DNA of 64,000 bases from Rhodospirillaceae bacterium (GTDB taxonomy: Bacteria > Pseudomonadota > Alphaproteobacteria > Rhodospirillales > UBA2165): positions 1-64,000 of the forward strand of contig JABHAA010000101.1 in the NCBI GenBank assembly GCA_018674495.1, written 5' to 3'. Below are positions 52,133 to 61,497 of the stretch, one piece after another; positions within the stretch are counted from its first letter, which is position 1, and each line of letters begins with the position of its first letter. The notes under the pieces were generated by a model. It saw only the letters and a program-made list of their open reading frames with translations, was not told the DNA's origin and did not search any database. The position numbers and the translations under genes are program-made.

Positions 52133-52843
52133 TTAGACGCCCAAGTAGCGGTGCTGAATATCTTCGCTATCCCGCAAATCGGCCGACGAGCCGGTCCACA
52201 CCACGCTGCCTTTTTCGATGATGTAATGGCGGTCGGCGATGCGCGACAGGATATCGACGTTTTTGTCGATGACCAGGATCGACTGGCCTTCGGATTTCAG
52301 CATCTCCAGCACATTCCAGATATCGGCGCGCACCAGCGGCGCCAACCCTTCGGTGGCTTCGTCCAGGATCAGCAATCCGGGATTGGTCATGAGCGCCCGG
52401 GCGACGGCCAGCATCTGCTGTTCACCGCCCGATAGCTGGTTGCCCATATTGCTCTGACGCTCCGCCAAGGACGGAAACAAATCAAAGATGCGGCCAAGGA
52501 CCCAGGGATTGGCGGAGACATTGCGGTTGCTGGCGGTCGCCACCAAATTCTCGCGCACCGTCAAATTCGGAAATATCTGTCGGCCTTCGGGTACCAGGCC
52601 GAGGCCCAGCTTTGCAATCCGATAAGACGGCAATGCCTGAATGGCTTGGCCCCGATATTCGATGGAACCGGCGTGGGCCGGGGTCAGCCCCATGATGGTG
52701 CGCACTGTGGTGGTCTTGCCCATGCCGTTGCGCCCCAAGAGGGTGACCATCTCACCTTCTTCGATTTCCAGGGCCATGCCGTAGAGAACCTGCGATGCGC
52801 CGTAGGAGCTTTCGACGCCGCCGAGATGCAGCAATGCGGCCAT
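52133..52843 (-). CDS. livF: Branched-chain-type ABC transporter ATPase LivF
   Basis: 236 residues from ATG at 52843 (a TTG directly upstream is alternative). Walker A TLLGRNGMGKTTTVRTIMG, signature QLSGGEQQMLAVARALM, Walker B LLILDEATEGL, all intact. Second ATPase of the HAAT importer, last gene in the order SBP-livH-livM-livG-livF. Its start overlaps the livG stop. Confidence 0.95.
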   Translation of the reverse strand: MAALLHLGGVESSYGASQVLYGMALEIEEGEMVTLLGRNGMGKTTTVRTIMGLTPAHAGSIEYRGQAIQALPSYRIAKLGLGLVPEGRQIFPNLTVRENLVATASNRNVSANPWVLGRIFDLFPSLAERQSNMGNQLSGGEQQMLAVARALMTNPGLLILDEATEGLAPLVRADIWNVLEMLKSEGQSILVIDKNVDILSRIADRHYIIEKGSVVWTGSSADLRDSEDIQHRYLGV

Positions 52844-53589
52844 CAATCGTCCCCCAGATAGGCGCGGCGCACATCTTCGTTGGCGCGAATTTCGGCGGGC
52901 GCGCCGGACGCGATGGCTTGGCCGTAGACCAGCACCGTGATCTTGTCGGCGAGTGCGAAGACGGCGTCCATATCATGTTCGATCAAGAGCATGGTGTATT
53001 GGCTTTTGAGGCCGGAAAGATATTTGACCATGTGTTCAGATTCTTCGGCCCCCATGCCGGCCATGGGTTCGTCCAAAAGCAGCATCTTAGGCGCCGTCGC
53101 TAATGCCATGGCAATTTCCAGTTGGCGTTGTTCGCCGTGGGCCAGATTGCCAGCCAGCACTCCGGCGCGCTCTCCAAGGCCGAGGGCGCTCAGAATTTTT
53201 AATACCGGTTCCTTCAAGGCGGCATCGTTCTTGACCGGCTTCCAGAACTTAAAACTATGTCCCTGGCGCGCCTGGATGCCGAGGGACACATTTTCGGCGA
53301 CCGAGAAATTCTTGAGGATCGAAGTAATCTGGAAGGAGCGCACCAGCCCCGCATGGCAGCGCCTGGATGCCGACATATGGGTAATGTCGCTGCCATTGAA
53401 TAGGATTTGGCCGCCATCGGGTTTCATCATGCCAGAAATTTGATTGATCAGCGTCGTCTTGCCGGCGCCGTTGGGCCCGATGATGGCGTGTAATTCGCCG
53501 GGCTGGACCTCGAAATTCAGATTGTCGGTGGCCACCAGGCCGCCAAAATTTTTGGCGAGGTTGGTAAGCTTAAGGATCGGTTCGGTCAC
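52843..53589 (-). CDS. livG: Branched-chain-type ABC transporter ATPase LivG
   Basis: 248 residues, GTG start. Walker A IIGPNGAGKTTLINQISG, signature NLAHGEQRQLEIAMALA (the LivG-type form of LSGGQ), Walker B MLLLDEPMAGM. Forms the ATPase heterodimer with LivF. The gene overlaps livM by 20 bases. Confidence 0.95.
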   Translation of the reverse strand: MTEPILKLTNLAKNFGGLVATDNLNFEVQPGELHAIIGPNGAGKTTLINQISGMMKPDGGQILFNGSDITHMSASRRCHAGLVRSFQITSILKNFSVAENVSLGIQARQGHSFKFWKPVKNDAALKEPVLKILSALGLGERAGVLAGNLAHGEQRQLEIAMALATAPKMLLLDEPMAGMGAEESEHMVKYLSGLKSQYTMLLIEHDMDAVFALADKITVLVYGQAIASGAPAEIRANEDVRRAYLGDD

Positions 53590-54559
53590 GACCCAGCCCC
53601 CATTTTCCGATCAGCCCTTCGAGCCCACCGCGCGCAAATAGCACGACCAGAATTAAAAATGGTCCGAATATTAGATGCCATTGGTCGGTGATATTTGAAA
53701 GAATTTCGGCCAATATCCCGAATATAATGGCGCCGCCCAAGGGCCCGAAGATCGTGCCCATGCCGCCTAGCACAACCATAAATATCAGATCGCCCGAGCG
53801 CGGCCAGAACATTGTATCGGGACTGATGAAATCTTCGAAATTGGCGGATAGCACGCCAGCCAGACCGCACATGACGCCGGCAATTACGAACGCCGCAAGT
53901 TTGTAGCGGTAGGTGGGATAGCCGATAGAGTGCATGCGGTCGTCGTTGGACTGGGAGCCCCGGATTACCATGCCGAAACGCGAATTGACCAAGCGGTGCG
54001 TGAGGTAAAGGCAGCCGATCATTACGGCGAATATCAGGTAATACATCGTCATCGCATCGTTCAAATCGAAAAACGACAATCCGAAATCGCTGCGCGTATC
54101 AATGTTAAGGCCATCGTCACTGCCATAGACTTCCAAACTAAGCGACAGGAAATAAACCATCTGCGCAAAAGCCAGGGTGATCATGATGAAGTAAACACCC
54201 TTGGTGCGCAGGCATATGGCGCCGATCACGAGCGCGAAAAGACCGGATACCAAAAGCGCCAATGGCCATTGGATATAGGCGCTCTCAATGCCGTGGAAGG
54301 CGAGTATGCCGACCGTATAACCACCCAGGCCGAGGAAAACCGCATGGCCAAAGCTGATCATGCCGCCGTAACCCATGATAAAGTTCAAGCTGACCGCGGC
54401 GATCGCCCAGATCATCGTGCGTGCGAATACATCGGTGTAAAATTCTTGTCCGATGGCCGGCGCAATCACCGGCATAAACAGGCAAAGAAGAATGAGGGCC
54501 GTATTATAAACCCTGGTGCCCGATTTCAGCGCGGAGAATAGGGCCGAAATATTTATCAT
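53570..54559 (-). CDS. livM: Branched-chain-type ABC transporter permease LivM
   Basis: 329 residues with nine or so hydrophobic segments, including ALILLCLFMPVIAPAI and LVSGLFALVIGAICLRTKG. The LivM signature FEDFISPDTMFWPRSGDLIF and VVLGGMGTIFGPLGGAIIFG are there. Pairs with LivH in the inner membrane. Overlaps livH by four bases. Confidence 0.95.
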   Translation of the reverse strand: MINISALFSALKSGTRVYNTALILLCLFMPVIAPAIGQEFYTDVFARTMIWAIAAVSLNFIMGYGGMISFGHAVFLGLGGYTVGILAFHGIESAYIQWPLALLVSGLFALVIGAICLRTKGVYFIMITLAFAQMVYFLSLSLEVYGSDDGLNIDTRSDFGLSFFDLNDAMTMYYLIFAVMIGCLYLTHRLVNSRFGMVIRGSQSNDDRMHSIGYPTYRYKLAAFVIAGVMCGLAGVLSANFEDFISPDTMFWPRSGDLIFMVVLGGMGTIFGPLGGAIIFGILAEILSNITDQWHLIFGPFLILVVLFARGGLEGLIGKWGLGRDRTDP

Positions 54560-55479
54560 ATGCCCCTCGGCGGAAATAGACCCTGAGGTTTAAAGGCAAG
54601 AATGGCGGCCATAAGAAGGTAAATGAGCATCGACGATATGGCCGGACCGGCGGTATCGGCCGCATTGGCGGGCATGACCGCCAGCAGGGCCACATCGATG
54701 AAGGAACGGCCCATGGTGTCAATAACACCAACGATGATAGAGGCAAGAAACGCGCCCCGGATCGATCCGATGCCGCCGATAACAATCACGACGAAGGCAA
54801 GGATCAAAACGTCTTCGCCCATGCCGCTTTGCGCTTGCGTGATCGGCGCAACGATCATTCCGGCAAATCCGGCAAGCGCGGCGCCCAATCCAAACACGGC
54901 GGTGTACAAAAGTTTGATATCGATGCCGAGGGCGCCGACCATTTCCCGATTGGAAGCTCCGGCGCGGATCAGCATGCCGATCCGCGTTTTTACCACCAGG
55001 AAATAAAGCCCTATTGCGACAACAAGACCCATGGCAATTATGAACAATCGATAGATGGGAACCGTCACACCGCCGCCAAGCCCAGTCGTGCCTTGCAGTT
55101 CCGGCGGCAGTCTAATGGCTAAGCCTCCGGCGCCAAAAACAACAAGAAACAATTCGTTGAAAAAAATGATTAAGCCAAAAGTTGCCAGCACCTGATCCAG
55201 GTGATTGCGCACATATAGCGTTCGAAGAACGAGCACCTCTAGAATGATCCCAGCAACCATCGCCATCGGGATGGCAAGCAAAATGGCCCAGGTGAACGAG
55301 CCGGTCAAATCCGCGACGGTGGCGGCAAAAAAAGCGCCAAACATGTAAAGCGTGCCGTGGGCAAGATTAACCAGATCCATGATCCCGAAAATCAGCGTCA
55401 GACCCGCAGCCATCAGGAAAAGAATGATTCCCAATTGAAAACCGTTAAAAAATTGCTCTGCGACAAGGGCGTAATTCAT
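54556..55479 (-). CDS. livH: Branched-chain-type ABC transporter permease LivH
   Basis: 307 residues, about eight membrane segments. Typical LivH features are LTLIFGIMDLVNLAHGTLYM near the N-terminus, RAGASNREMVGALGIDIKLL and FVVIVIGGIGSIRGAFLAS. It is 113 bases downstream of the binding-protein gene, with a terminator-like hairpin between. Confidence 0.95.
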   Translation of the reverse strand: MNYALVAEQFFNGFQLGIILFLMAAGLTLIFGIMDLVNLAHGTLYMFGAFFAATVADLTGSFTWAILLAIPMAMVAGIILEVLVLRTLYVRNHLDQVLATFGLIIFFNELFLVVFGAGGLAIRLPPELQGTTGLGGGVTVPIYRLFIIAMGLVVAIGLYFLVVKTRIGMLIRAGASNREMVGALGIDIKLLYTAVFGLGAALAGFAGMIVAPITQAQSGMGEDVLILAFVVIVIGGIGSIRGAFLASIIVGVIDTMGRSFIDVALLAVMPANAADTAGPAISSMLIYLLMAAILAFKPQGLFPPRGI

Positions 55480-55527
55480 CGAAATTGGCTCAGGGGCGTT
55501 TCAATAGCCGCGCTTTTATTCGTCTTT

Positions 55528-55563
55528 GAAAAAAGGAAAACGGGGACGCCAAAACGCCCCCGT
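55528..55563 (-). terminator. Terminator/attenuator between binding-protein gene and livH
   Basis: On the minus strand ACGGGG-g-CG and CG-t-CCCCGT form a 9-position stem with one mismatch and a six-base loop, followed by TTTCCTTTTTTC. It would end part of the transcripts after the abundant binding protein and lower expression of the membrane components. Confidence 0.75.
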
Positions 55564-55592
55564 AATCTCAGGTGCAATATTTTAGATAAAGA

Positions 55593-56771
55593 TTAAAGTT
55601 TGCAATCTTTTGCAAACGGCGTTTCGTGATCTTTGAGAACGATACCGCGGTTGGCCACGGTCCAATTGCCGTCCTTATCCGTTACCACTTCGCGGGCATA
55701 GAAATTTTGGATCGGGAAGTGATTTTTACCATAACGGAATTTGCCTCGCACCGACGGGAAGTCCGCTTTTTCCATAGCAGCACGCATGCCGTCCATATCC
55801 TTGAGATTGCCGTTGACGCCTTCGACGCCTGACTTGATCAGGAACATGGTGTCATAGGCCTGCGCCGCATAAAACGCCGGATAAACCCCGCCGCTCCGTT
55901 TGCGGAATTCGGCAACGAAACGCTTGTTCTGGGCGTTGTCCAGATCGGGCGACCAGAACTGGGTTTGCTGCGTTCCGAGTACATTCGTCAATCCGGCTTT
56001 TTGCAGCAACGGCAAGTTGGACCCATCGATGCTGAACACGTGATAAAGCGGAATGGTTTTGTCGAGGCCGGCCTGACGATATTGGGTCAGGTATTTGGCG
56101 GTCGCCGCGCCCGGATAGAAAATGAAAATTCCGTCCGGCTTGGCCGCTTTGGCTTTTGACAATTCGGCGGACCAATCACTATGGCTCGGCCAGGGTGTTA
56201 AATCCTTGCCGATGATCTTACCTTTAAATGTCGCTTCTACACCGGCGAGCATTTGCTTGCCCGCGGCATAGTTGGCGGTCATGACATAAAGGGATTTCAC
56301 GCCTTTCCTGTTAAGCAACTCACCCATCGCCATCGGGGTCTGGCTGTTTTCCCAGGCCGCGCTGAAGAAATTCTTATGGCATTTTTTGCCGGCGTAGAGC
56401 GAATGGCCGGCATTGGAGGTGATAAAGAATTTTCCGGCCTTAAGCACCATCGGCGCCGAAGCACCGAGAACATGCGACCAGATGTATCCGGCCATCAAAT
56501 CAACTTTGTCTTTTTTCAGAAGCTTTTCAGTCTTCTGCTTACCTTGTTTAGGGTTTACGGCATCGTCTTCAAATAAAACTTTGACGTCGAGGGGCCCCAT
56601 TTTGTGGTTCATGTGGTCGAGTGCAATCTCAACCGCCAATTTCATTTGCTTGCCGAGAAGCGAGGCCGGCGTCGTCAGCGTCGTGACGTAGCCAATCTTG
56701 ATTTCTTTTGCTTCAACCGGCCCTGCCGCAATCAATAATACTGGCATAAGCAGTGCGAGCTTTTTGAACAT
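55593..56771 (-). CDS. ABC transporter periplasmic substrate-binding protein (LivJ/K type)
   Basis: 392 residues from ATG at 56771, with GGGAGAG upstream. A signal peptide is clear (KKLALLMPVLLIAAGPVEA, cut after AEA-like end). The mature protein is a type I periplasmic fold: IKIGYVTTLTTPASLLGKQM, HVLGASAPMVLKAGKFFITS, SLYVMTANYAAGKQML and FYAAQAYDTMFLIKSG. Ligand unknown; many such importers take up aromatic acids instead of amino acids, and the neighbouring genes support this. Confidence 0.94.
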   Translation of the reverse strand: MFKKLALLMPVLLIAAGPVEAKEIKIGYVTTLTTPASLLGKQMKLAVEIALDHMNHKMGPLDVKVLFEDDAVNPKQGKQKTEKLLKKDKVDLMAGYIWSHVLGASAPMVLKAGKFFITSNAGHSLYAGKKCHKNFFSAAWENSQTPMAMGELLNRKGVKSLYVMTANYAAGKQMLAGVEATFKGKIIGKDLTPWPSHSDWSAELSKAKAAKPDGIFIFYPGAATAKYLTQYRQAGLDKTIPLYHVFSIDGSNLPLLQKAGLTNVLGTQQTQFWSPDLDNAQNKRFVAEFRKRSGGVYPAFYAAQAYDTMFLIKSGVEGVNGNLKDMDGMRAAMEKADFPSVRGKFRYGKNHFPIQNFYAREVVTDKDGNWTVANRGIVLKDHETPFAKDCKL

Positions 56772-56970
56772 GGTTCTCTCCCTGTTGTTCAATTGATTAA
56801 CTAATATGCAACGGGGGCATTTTAAGGCGGAATGAATAATATTCAAGTGGGCCGCTTTAAACCTCGGCAAATTCCATCAGGTGTATTTCCGTCCCTAGCC
56901 GCTTATAGAGAATATGTTGGTAAGGCACGGCGTTGATATGACGCCCTCCCAATCATTCGCGCTATTCCCC

Positions 56971-57297
56971 TTACTCATTCTCCCGTTCCGGCCGGTAGCG
57001 CTTGCCGCCGCCCAGTTTGTAGAGCCGCTTGTAATGCCCAGTATGAAAGCGCTGGCCCTCGACCAGCGTGCGGATGAACGTCACCTGCTCCACTTCCAGC
57101 TCCAACCGTTCCGCGATCTGGCCGTCGGTGAGGCCCATGCCGGCCCGGCCCGCCTCGATGGCGTCCCAATCCATTTCGCGCACCGCATCGCCGATGCGGG
57201 TCTGTTTGTTGTGGCTGAGATCGAAAATCTCATCGCCCAGTTCCGTCACCATATCCTCGCTGACGCCGTAGGCTTTATGAAAACTGGTTTCCGCCAT
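56971..57297 (-). CDS. Small uncharacterised helical protein
   Basis: 108 residues from ATG at 57297, which overlaps the preceding stop (TAATG). Sequence is hydrophilic and helical, with an HTH-like segment GLTDGQIAERLELEVEQVTF and a basic end GGGKRYRPERENE. It may be a small DNA-binding or partner protein of the iron-sulfur enzymes in the same operon. It is the last gene of the 56971-63086 operon. No family recognised. Confidence 0.75.
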   Translation of the reverse strand: MAETSFHKAYGVSEDMVTELGDEIFDLSHNKQTRIGDAVREMDWDAIEAGRAGMGLTDGQIAERLELEVEQVTFIRTLVEGQRFHTGHYKRLYKLGGGKRYRPERENE

Positions 57298-58214
57298 TAA
57301 TCTTCTCCCCGTTCCAGCGCCGCCTCGGCGCGCAGGATGGGATCGGCCAAGGGCGCACGGGTGGCGATGGGGCAGACGCGCATGCATTCAAAACACTGGG
57401 CTAAAAGCCCGCCTGAGCCCACCGACATTTTGTACCAAAGGGTTTTGTTTTCGGGCCGGTGCAGCATGGCGGAGCGCTCTTCGTCCGTGTCCGCGTTCAT
57501 GGCGCCGGCCAGGACGGTGGCCAGGGTTTCATATTGCTGGGTCATTTCGGCGCAGGCGGCCATGTCGTATTTCATGTCGGCCTGTTTGCCGTCTTCGCTG
57601 ATAGATCCCGACAGACACTGCACCGGGCAAAACTTCATGCAGGGCGTCTGGCCGATTTTTTTGTACATGTCGGTGCAGGATGGCGCCGGGCAGGGGTTTG
57701 TCTCCATGGGCTTGTCTGGCTCCAACTCCAATTCGGTGAAGACGGAGGCGAAATACATATAACCAAACTCGGGATGCAAAAGGATATCACCGGCGAGGCT
57801 GCGGGCGCCGATGCCGGCCAGCTCGGCGTGCAGCTTGATGCTTTGCAAAGGCACCCGGGAGCCGAGCTCGGGATCAATATCCGGCGGGCAATAGACAGAG
57901 CGTTCCAAATATTGCCGCTCGATCATGAACGCCAGGCCATAGGCGATGGTATAGGCGCGGCCCTCGGTGGAGCCGAAGAAGCTCATGGCCTTGGCCGGCA
58001 GGGTCCAGGCGCCCTGGGTTTGGCCGCCGACGCCGAGGGAGATCACTGATTTCACCCTCGGCATCAGATCCGATGGCCGGTGGCCGGCGGGCGCGATCCG
58101 TTCCAGCGCTTCCAGATCGGCAACGCCCGCCGCCAGCGCGCCTTTTTTGCGGCAATAGCCGAGGATCGCTTCCTTGGCTTCGCCTGGATCGATATCGATT
58201 TTCTTGTTTGCCAT
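57297..58214 (-). CDS. Divergent QueG/reductive-dehalogenase-like 4Fe-4S protein
   Basis: 305 residues from ATG at 58214 (a GTG at 58223 is possible). The N-terminus (KEAILGYCRKKGALAAGVAD) and the domain RVKSVISLGVGG fit the epoxyqueuosine reductase/RdhA superfamily, with C-terminal ferredoxin-like Cys in PCPAPSC, TPCMKFCPVQCLSG and AQCFECMRVCPIATRAP. The first cluster motif is less regular than in its two paralogues at 59514 and 60478. Cytoplasmic; no twin-arginine leader. Confidence 0.8.
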   Translation of the reverse strand: MANKKIDIDPGEAKEAILGYCRKKGALAAGVADLEALERIAPAGHRPSDLMPRVKSVISLGVGGQTQGAWTLPAKAMSFFGSTEGRAYTIAYGLAFMIERQYLERSVYCPPDIDPELGSRVPLQSIKLHAELAGIGARSLAGDILLHPEFGYMYFASVFTELELEPDKPMETNPCPAPSCTDMYKKIGQTPCMKFCPVQCLSGSISEDGKQADMKYDMAACAEMTQQYETLATVLAGAMNADTDEERSAMLHRPENKTLWYKMSVGSGGLLAQCFECMRVCPIATRAPLADPILRAEAALERGED

Positions 58215-58215
58215 A

Positions 58216-59517
58216 TCAGCCACGCTTGTCTGTAAATCGGGGCGCTTTGACGCTGGTCTCGAATTCTTTCGCCAAGGTGCCGACGCTTAAAAACTCCACT
58301 TCCGGGGTCAGCTCGAAGCGGGTCTTGGTGCCATCCATAACGGCGGCTTTCAGGCCTACCTCATCGGCGCCCCGGCGCGCCTCGATGGACAGCCTGAAAA
58401 CATCGTTGCCGTCCTGGCTTTCCAAGGCTTCGGCCTTGAAATCCATGACGGCCGTATTTTCGAACAGGAAATCTTCGAAGTCCTGATGATTGATGTTGAT
58501 GCCGCGCACTTTGAAAAACCCGGCCGTTCTGTGTGCATGCTCGATCACCGGGAAGACGGCGAAATCTGAGCCGGTGGCGCCTTCGGATTTGTAGGTGACC
58601 ACGTCGCCGGAATTCCAGCGCAGGAAAGGCGCGCCGTTGTTGGAAAACATCGGCGTCACGATCAGCAATCCCGGCTCGCCCTCGGCCACTGGTTTTTTGG
58701 TTTCCTCGTCCACCACTTCGATGAAGGCCAAATCAGTCCAGATATGAAAGCCGTCGCGCTTGTCGCTTTCGGCGCCCATCATGGAAATTTCGGTCATGCC
58801 GAAACAATCGAACATGTCGGCGCCCCATTCCCGTTCCAGCTTGGCGCGCTTGGCTTTCGATACCGGCTCGGCGGTGCAGAGGATGCGGTTTACCGTACCG
58901 CCCGATAAATCATAGCCTTCCGATTGGGCCTGGTTGGCCAGATGCAGCCCGTAAGAGGACATGCCCATCCAAAGAGTAGGTTTCAGATCACGAATAAGCT
59001 GCAACTGGGCGGCGGATGGCAGACCGGTACCGGCGCCGGACCATACCATGCCGATATCGAGAATACGCCCGGCCCGCGCCCACATATGCCCCGCCGGATG
59101 GATGCCGAGGGGGAAGGAGTTGTGCGCCACATGGCCCGCCTCGGTGCCCGAACATTCAAAGGTGCGGGTGAAGCCGACCATGTTATAGCGGATGTCTTCG
59201 TAGGTTTTGGGGTAGAACAACGGCTTGCCGGTGGAGCCGCCGGAGCGCCAGAACTCGCAAATATCTGGTCCGCTGGCGATGCAGAAATCATCATAGAATT
59301 CCTCCGACGTCATTTCGCGAAGGGCATCTTTTTCCAGGATGGGAATCTTCTGCCATTCCTCGGGATCGTCCAGTTTGGCCATATTGATATCGGCCAGGGC
59401 ATCCTTCCAATAGGCGGATTTTTTCGCGTTCTCCACCGCATGCGCTTTCTGGACGCGCTGCAAGGCGTCGATTTCCTTGCGATCCTTTGGCAAGCCGAGG
59501 GGCAGCTCTTCGCTCAT
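58216..59517 (-). CDS. Phenylacetate-CoA ligase (PaaK)-like enzyme
   Basis: 433 residues from ATG at 59517, overlapping the upstream stop by four bases. Key blocks are EFWRSGGSTGKPLFYPKTYE (P-loop-like motif), MFDCFGMTEISMMGAES, APFLRWNSGDVVTYKSEG and a C-terminal domain with KVRGININHQDFEDFLF. The SGGSTGKP form and single-chain size fit the PaaK group of aryl-acid CoA ligases. It sits between two QueG-like genes. Confidence 0.9.
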   Translation of the reverse strand: MSEELPLGLPKDRKEIDALQRVQKAHAVENAKKSAYWKDALADINMAKLDDPEEWQKIPILEKDALREMTSEEFYDDFCIASGPDICEFWRSGGSTGKPLFYPKTYEDIRYNMVGFTRTFECSGTEAGHVAHNSFPLGIHPAGHMWARAGRILDIGMVWSGAGTGLPSAAQLQLIRDLKPTLWMGMSSYGLHLANQAQSEGYDLSGGTVNRILCTAEPVSKAKRAKLEREWGADMFDCFGMTEISMMGAESDKRDGFHIWTDLAFIEVVDEETKKPVAEGEPGLLIVTPMFSNNGAPFLRWNSGDVVTYKSEGATGSDFAVFPVIEHAHRTAGFFKVRGININHQDFEDFLFENTAVMDFKAEALESQDGNDVFRLSIEARRGADEVGLKAAVMDGTKTRFELTPEVEFLSVGTLAKEFETSVKAPRFTDKRG

Positions 59518-60488
59518 GATGGCTCCTTGCCGATCCAACGGGCGTGGGCGGTGTAGCTTTCGGGTTTCGGCTCGCCAAGCATTTCGGCCAGCCGCGCCTC
59601 TTTCTCCGGTGTCGCTTCGGGGATCTCTTCCAGCGCATCCGCAAGCATGGCGTAATCATCGCCCACTGGGCACACATCCTGGCAGCGGCGGCAGCCGGTG
59701 ACCACGCCGGCGCCGCGCAAGATGCTCTGCCACAAATTAAAGCTTTCTTCCGAGCGCAGCATTTGCAGCCGCTCATCCAGATTGGGCGCATCGAATATAT
59801 TGCCCAGATGTTCGGTCAATTGGGCGAAGCCGTGCGGCGAGCGGTAGCGGTCACACCCCGGCCAGTCGCGCTCCCAATGACCGATGACATCGCCGGGGCA
59901 GGATTTGAGGCAGCGCCCGCATTCAGGGCCCTTGCACAGCGCGTCGGTTTGCCGCCCATCGGTTTCGCAATCGAAGGAGGCGAGCACCGCCGATACCATC
60001 ACCCTTGGCCCATATTCCGGCGTCAACAGTTGCAGATTGAGGCCGAGGGTGCCGAGCCCGGCCTCCACGGCTGCATGCGACAGGGACAGAAGCGTGTCCA
60101 AATGCTCGCCGGGATCGTTTTGGTAGCGCCACGGATCCAGATGGGTGGGCGGAATGACGATCGCCGGATAGCCGTTTTCTTCCAGCCAATAGACCATGTC
60201 GAGGGAGGTTTCCTCCAACGCCGTCAGGGTCAGCTCGTCGTTGTAATATTTGTGGCGCTCGTCCCAGCGCTGGATGCGGGTTGTGCCGGCGGTCAGCTTC
60301 TTGGCGATGACGATGACCTTGCCGGCATCGTAGTCGGTGATGTCGGATGGCCGGCGCTCATCGCCGCCGCCCGGCGGATTGGCTTCCAGCTCCATGCCAT
60401 CGGCGATGCCGACCAGATCGGCGCCAAACTCTCGTGCCTTGGCTTTGACAGCATCGGCGCTGATCGGGGTTTGAAATTCAGACACCAT
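59514..60488 (-). CDS. QueG/reductive-dehalogenase-like 4Fe-4S protein
   Basis: 324 residues. N-terminal AVKAKAREFGADLVGIAD is the family signature; VKNPLSLxHAAVEAGLG-like segment is LSLSHAAVEAGLGTLGLNLQ, then TPEYGPRVMVSAVLA. Two [4Fe-4S] sites: CKGPECGRCLKSCPGDVIG and TGCRRCQDVCPVGDDY. No twin-arginine leader, so cytoplasmic, unlike respiratory dehalogenases. Overlaps neighbours by 11 and 4 bases. Confidence 0.87.
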   Translation of the reverse strand: MVSEFQTPISADAVKAKAREFGADLVGIADGMELEANPPGGGDERRPSDITDYDAGKVIVIAKKLTAGTTRIQRWDERHKYYNDELTLTALEETSLDMVYWLEENGYPAIVIPPTHLDPWRYQNDPGEHLDTLLSLSHAAVEAGLGTLGLNLQLLTPEYGPRVMVSAVLASFDCETDGRQTDALCKGPECGRCLKSCPGDVIGHWERDWPGCDRYRSPHGFAQLTEHLGNIFDAPNLDERLQMLRSEESFNLWQSILRGAGVVTGCRRCQDVCPVGDDYAMLADALEEIPEATPEKEARLAEMLGEPKPESYTAHARWIGKEPS

Positions 60489-61497
60489 TGTCTTTTTCCA
60501 TCTCGCGCTCTTTCTGGCGTTTTTTAAATTCCTGAAGTTGGCGGGCGACGATGCCTTGATAGCCGTCTGGCCCGACCCAGCGAATGTTCCAATCGTTCAG
60601 TCCGGCGATCTCCGCTCCATCTCGGCGCGCTTGCTTGAAGCCAGCGGCCTTGGCCTTCTTTTCCGGCGTCGTTTCCGGGATTACCTTTTGTAACGTGGCC
60701 AGATGGGCGTGGTAGTCGTTACCCACCGGACAGACCGCGAGGCAACGCGGGCAGTCACCGAACGATCCGACAACTCGTAGCAGTCCTTGCCAGAAACCAA
60801 AGATTTCCCGGTCGGCCAAGAGGGCTTTTTGTTCGGATGCGGGCTTTTGCGCATAGGCTTCCCAGAATTTGAGGATCGTGTGGAAGCCAAATTCCTGCGC
60901 TTCCGTAGCGCATTTACGTTTATCGATACCGAAATGGCGGACCGCGTCGGATGGGCAGGAATAGAGACAGCGCGAACAGCTCTCGCCGATGCAGACCTGT
61001 TCGGTCATCGGCTTATCGGCATCCAGTTCCGCCTCGGTCAATATGCCGGTGAGGTAAACGCGCGGGCCAAATTCCGGCGTCAGAATATTCACCTCCAACC
61101 CGAAGGCGCCGAGCCCGGCCTCGATCCCCAGATGCCGGGTCGACAGCCTGCCATAGCTGGCTTTTTTGTAGTTCCAGTCGGTTTCCTGGGCGGCGGTGAC
61201 GAAGCTGGGATGGCCATCCCGCTCCAAGGCTTCCGCCAGACGGTAGGCGATACGGTCCATGCGCCGCAACACAAGCATGTCCAGATATTGCACCGGTACC
61301 GTTGTCTTGCAGCGAAATGCGCCCACTGGGATATGCTTCACAATGACTACCACGGATTTGGTGTGGGGCGAGATGCGTTCCGGCGTCTGCGGGTATTTCG
61401 GGTCCGGCGGAAAGGCGTTGAGCACATCGGCGCTGGCGATACCCACCAGATCGGCGCCCAGCTCCTTGGCCAGGGCTTTGACTTGGCCCGCGTCCAT
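60478..61497 (-). CDS. QueG/reductive-dehalogenase-like 4Fe-4S protein
   Basis: 339 residues from ATG at 61497, which overlaps the ligase stop (TGATG). N-terminal VKALAKELGADLVGIASAD, then RHLGIEAGLGAFGLEVNILT and TPEFGPRVYLTGILTEAELD match the protein at 59514. Clusters: CIGESCSRCLYSCPSDAV and FGDCPRCLAVCPVGNDYH. The C-terminus is long and charged. It is likely a redox partner or reductase acting on a CoA-thioester made by the adjacent ligases. Confidence 0.87.
   Translation of the reverse strand: MDAGQVKALAKELGADLVGIASADVLNAFPPDPKYPQTPERISPHTKSVVVIVKHIPVGAFRCKTTVPVQYLDMLVLRRMDRIAYRLAEALERDGHPSFVTAAQETDWNYKKASYGRLSTRHLGIEAGLGAFGLEVNILTPEFGPRVYLTGILTEAELDADKPMTEQVCIGESCSRCLYSCPSDAVRHFGIDKRKCATEAQEFGFHTILKFWEAYAQKPASEQKALLADREIFGFWQGLLRVVGSFGDCPRCLAVCPVGNDYHAHLATLQKVIPETTPEKKAKAAGFKQARRDGAEIAGLNDWNIRWVGPDGYQGIVARQLQEFKKRQKEREMEKDNGV

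Noticed and set aside
56857..56928. A 23-codon minus-strand frame upstream of the 56971 gene, with GTG start and plausible peptide
   Set aside because: Too short, weak ribosome site spacing and no supporting context; treated as chance.
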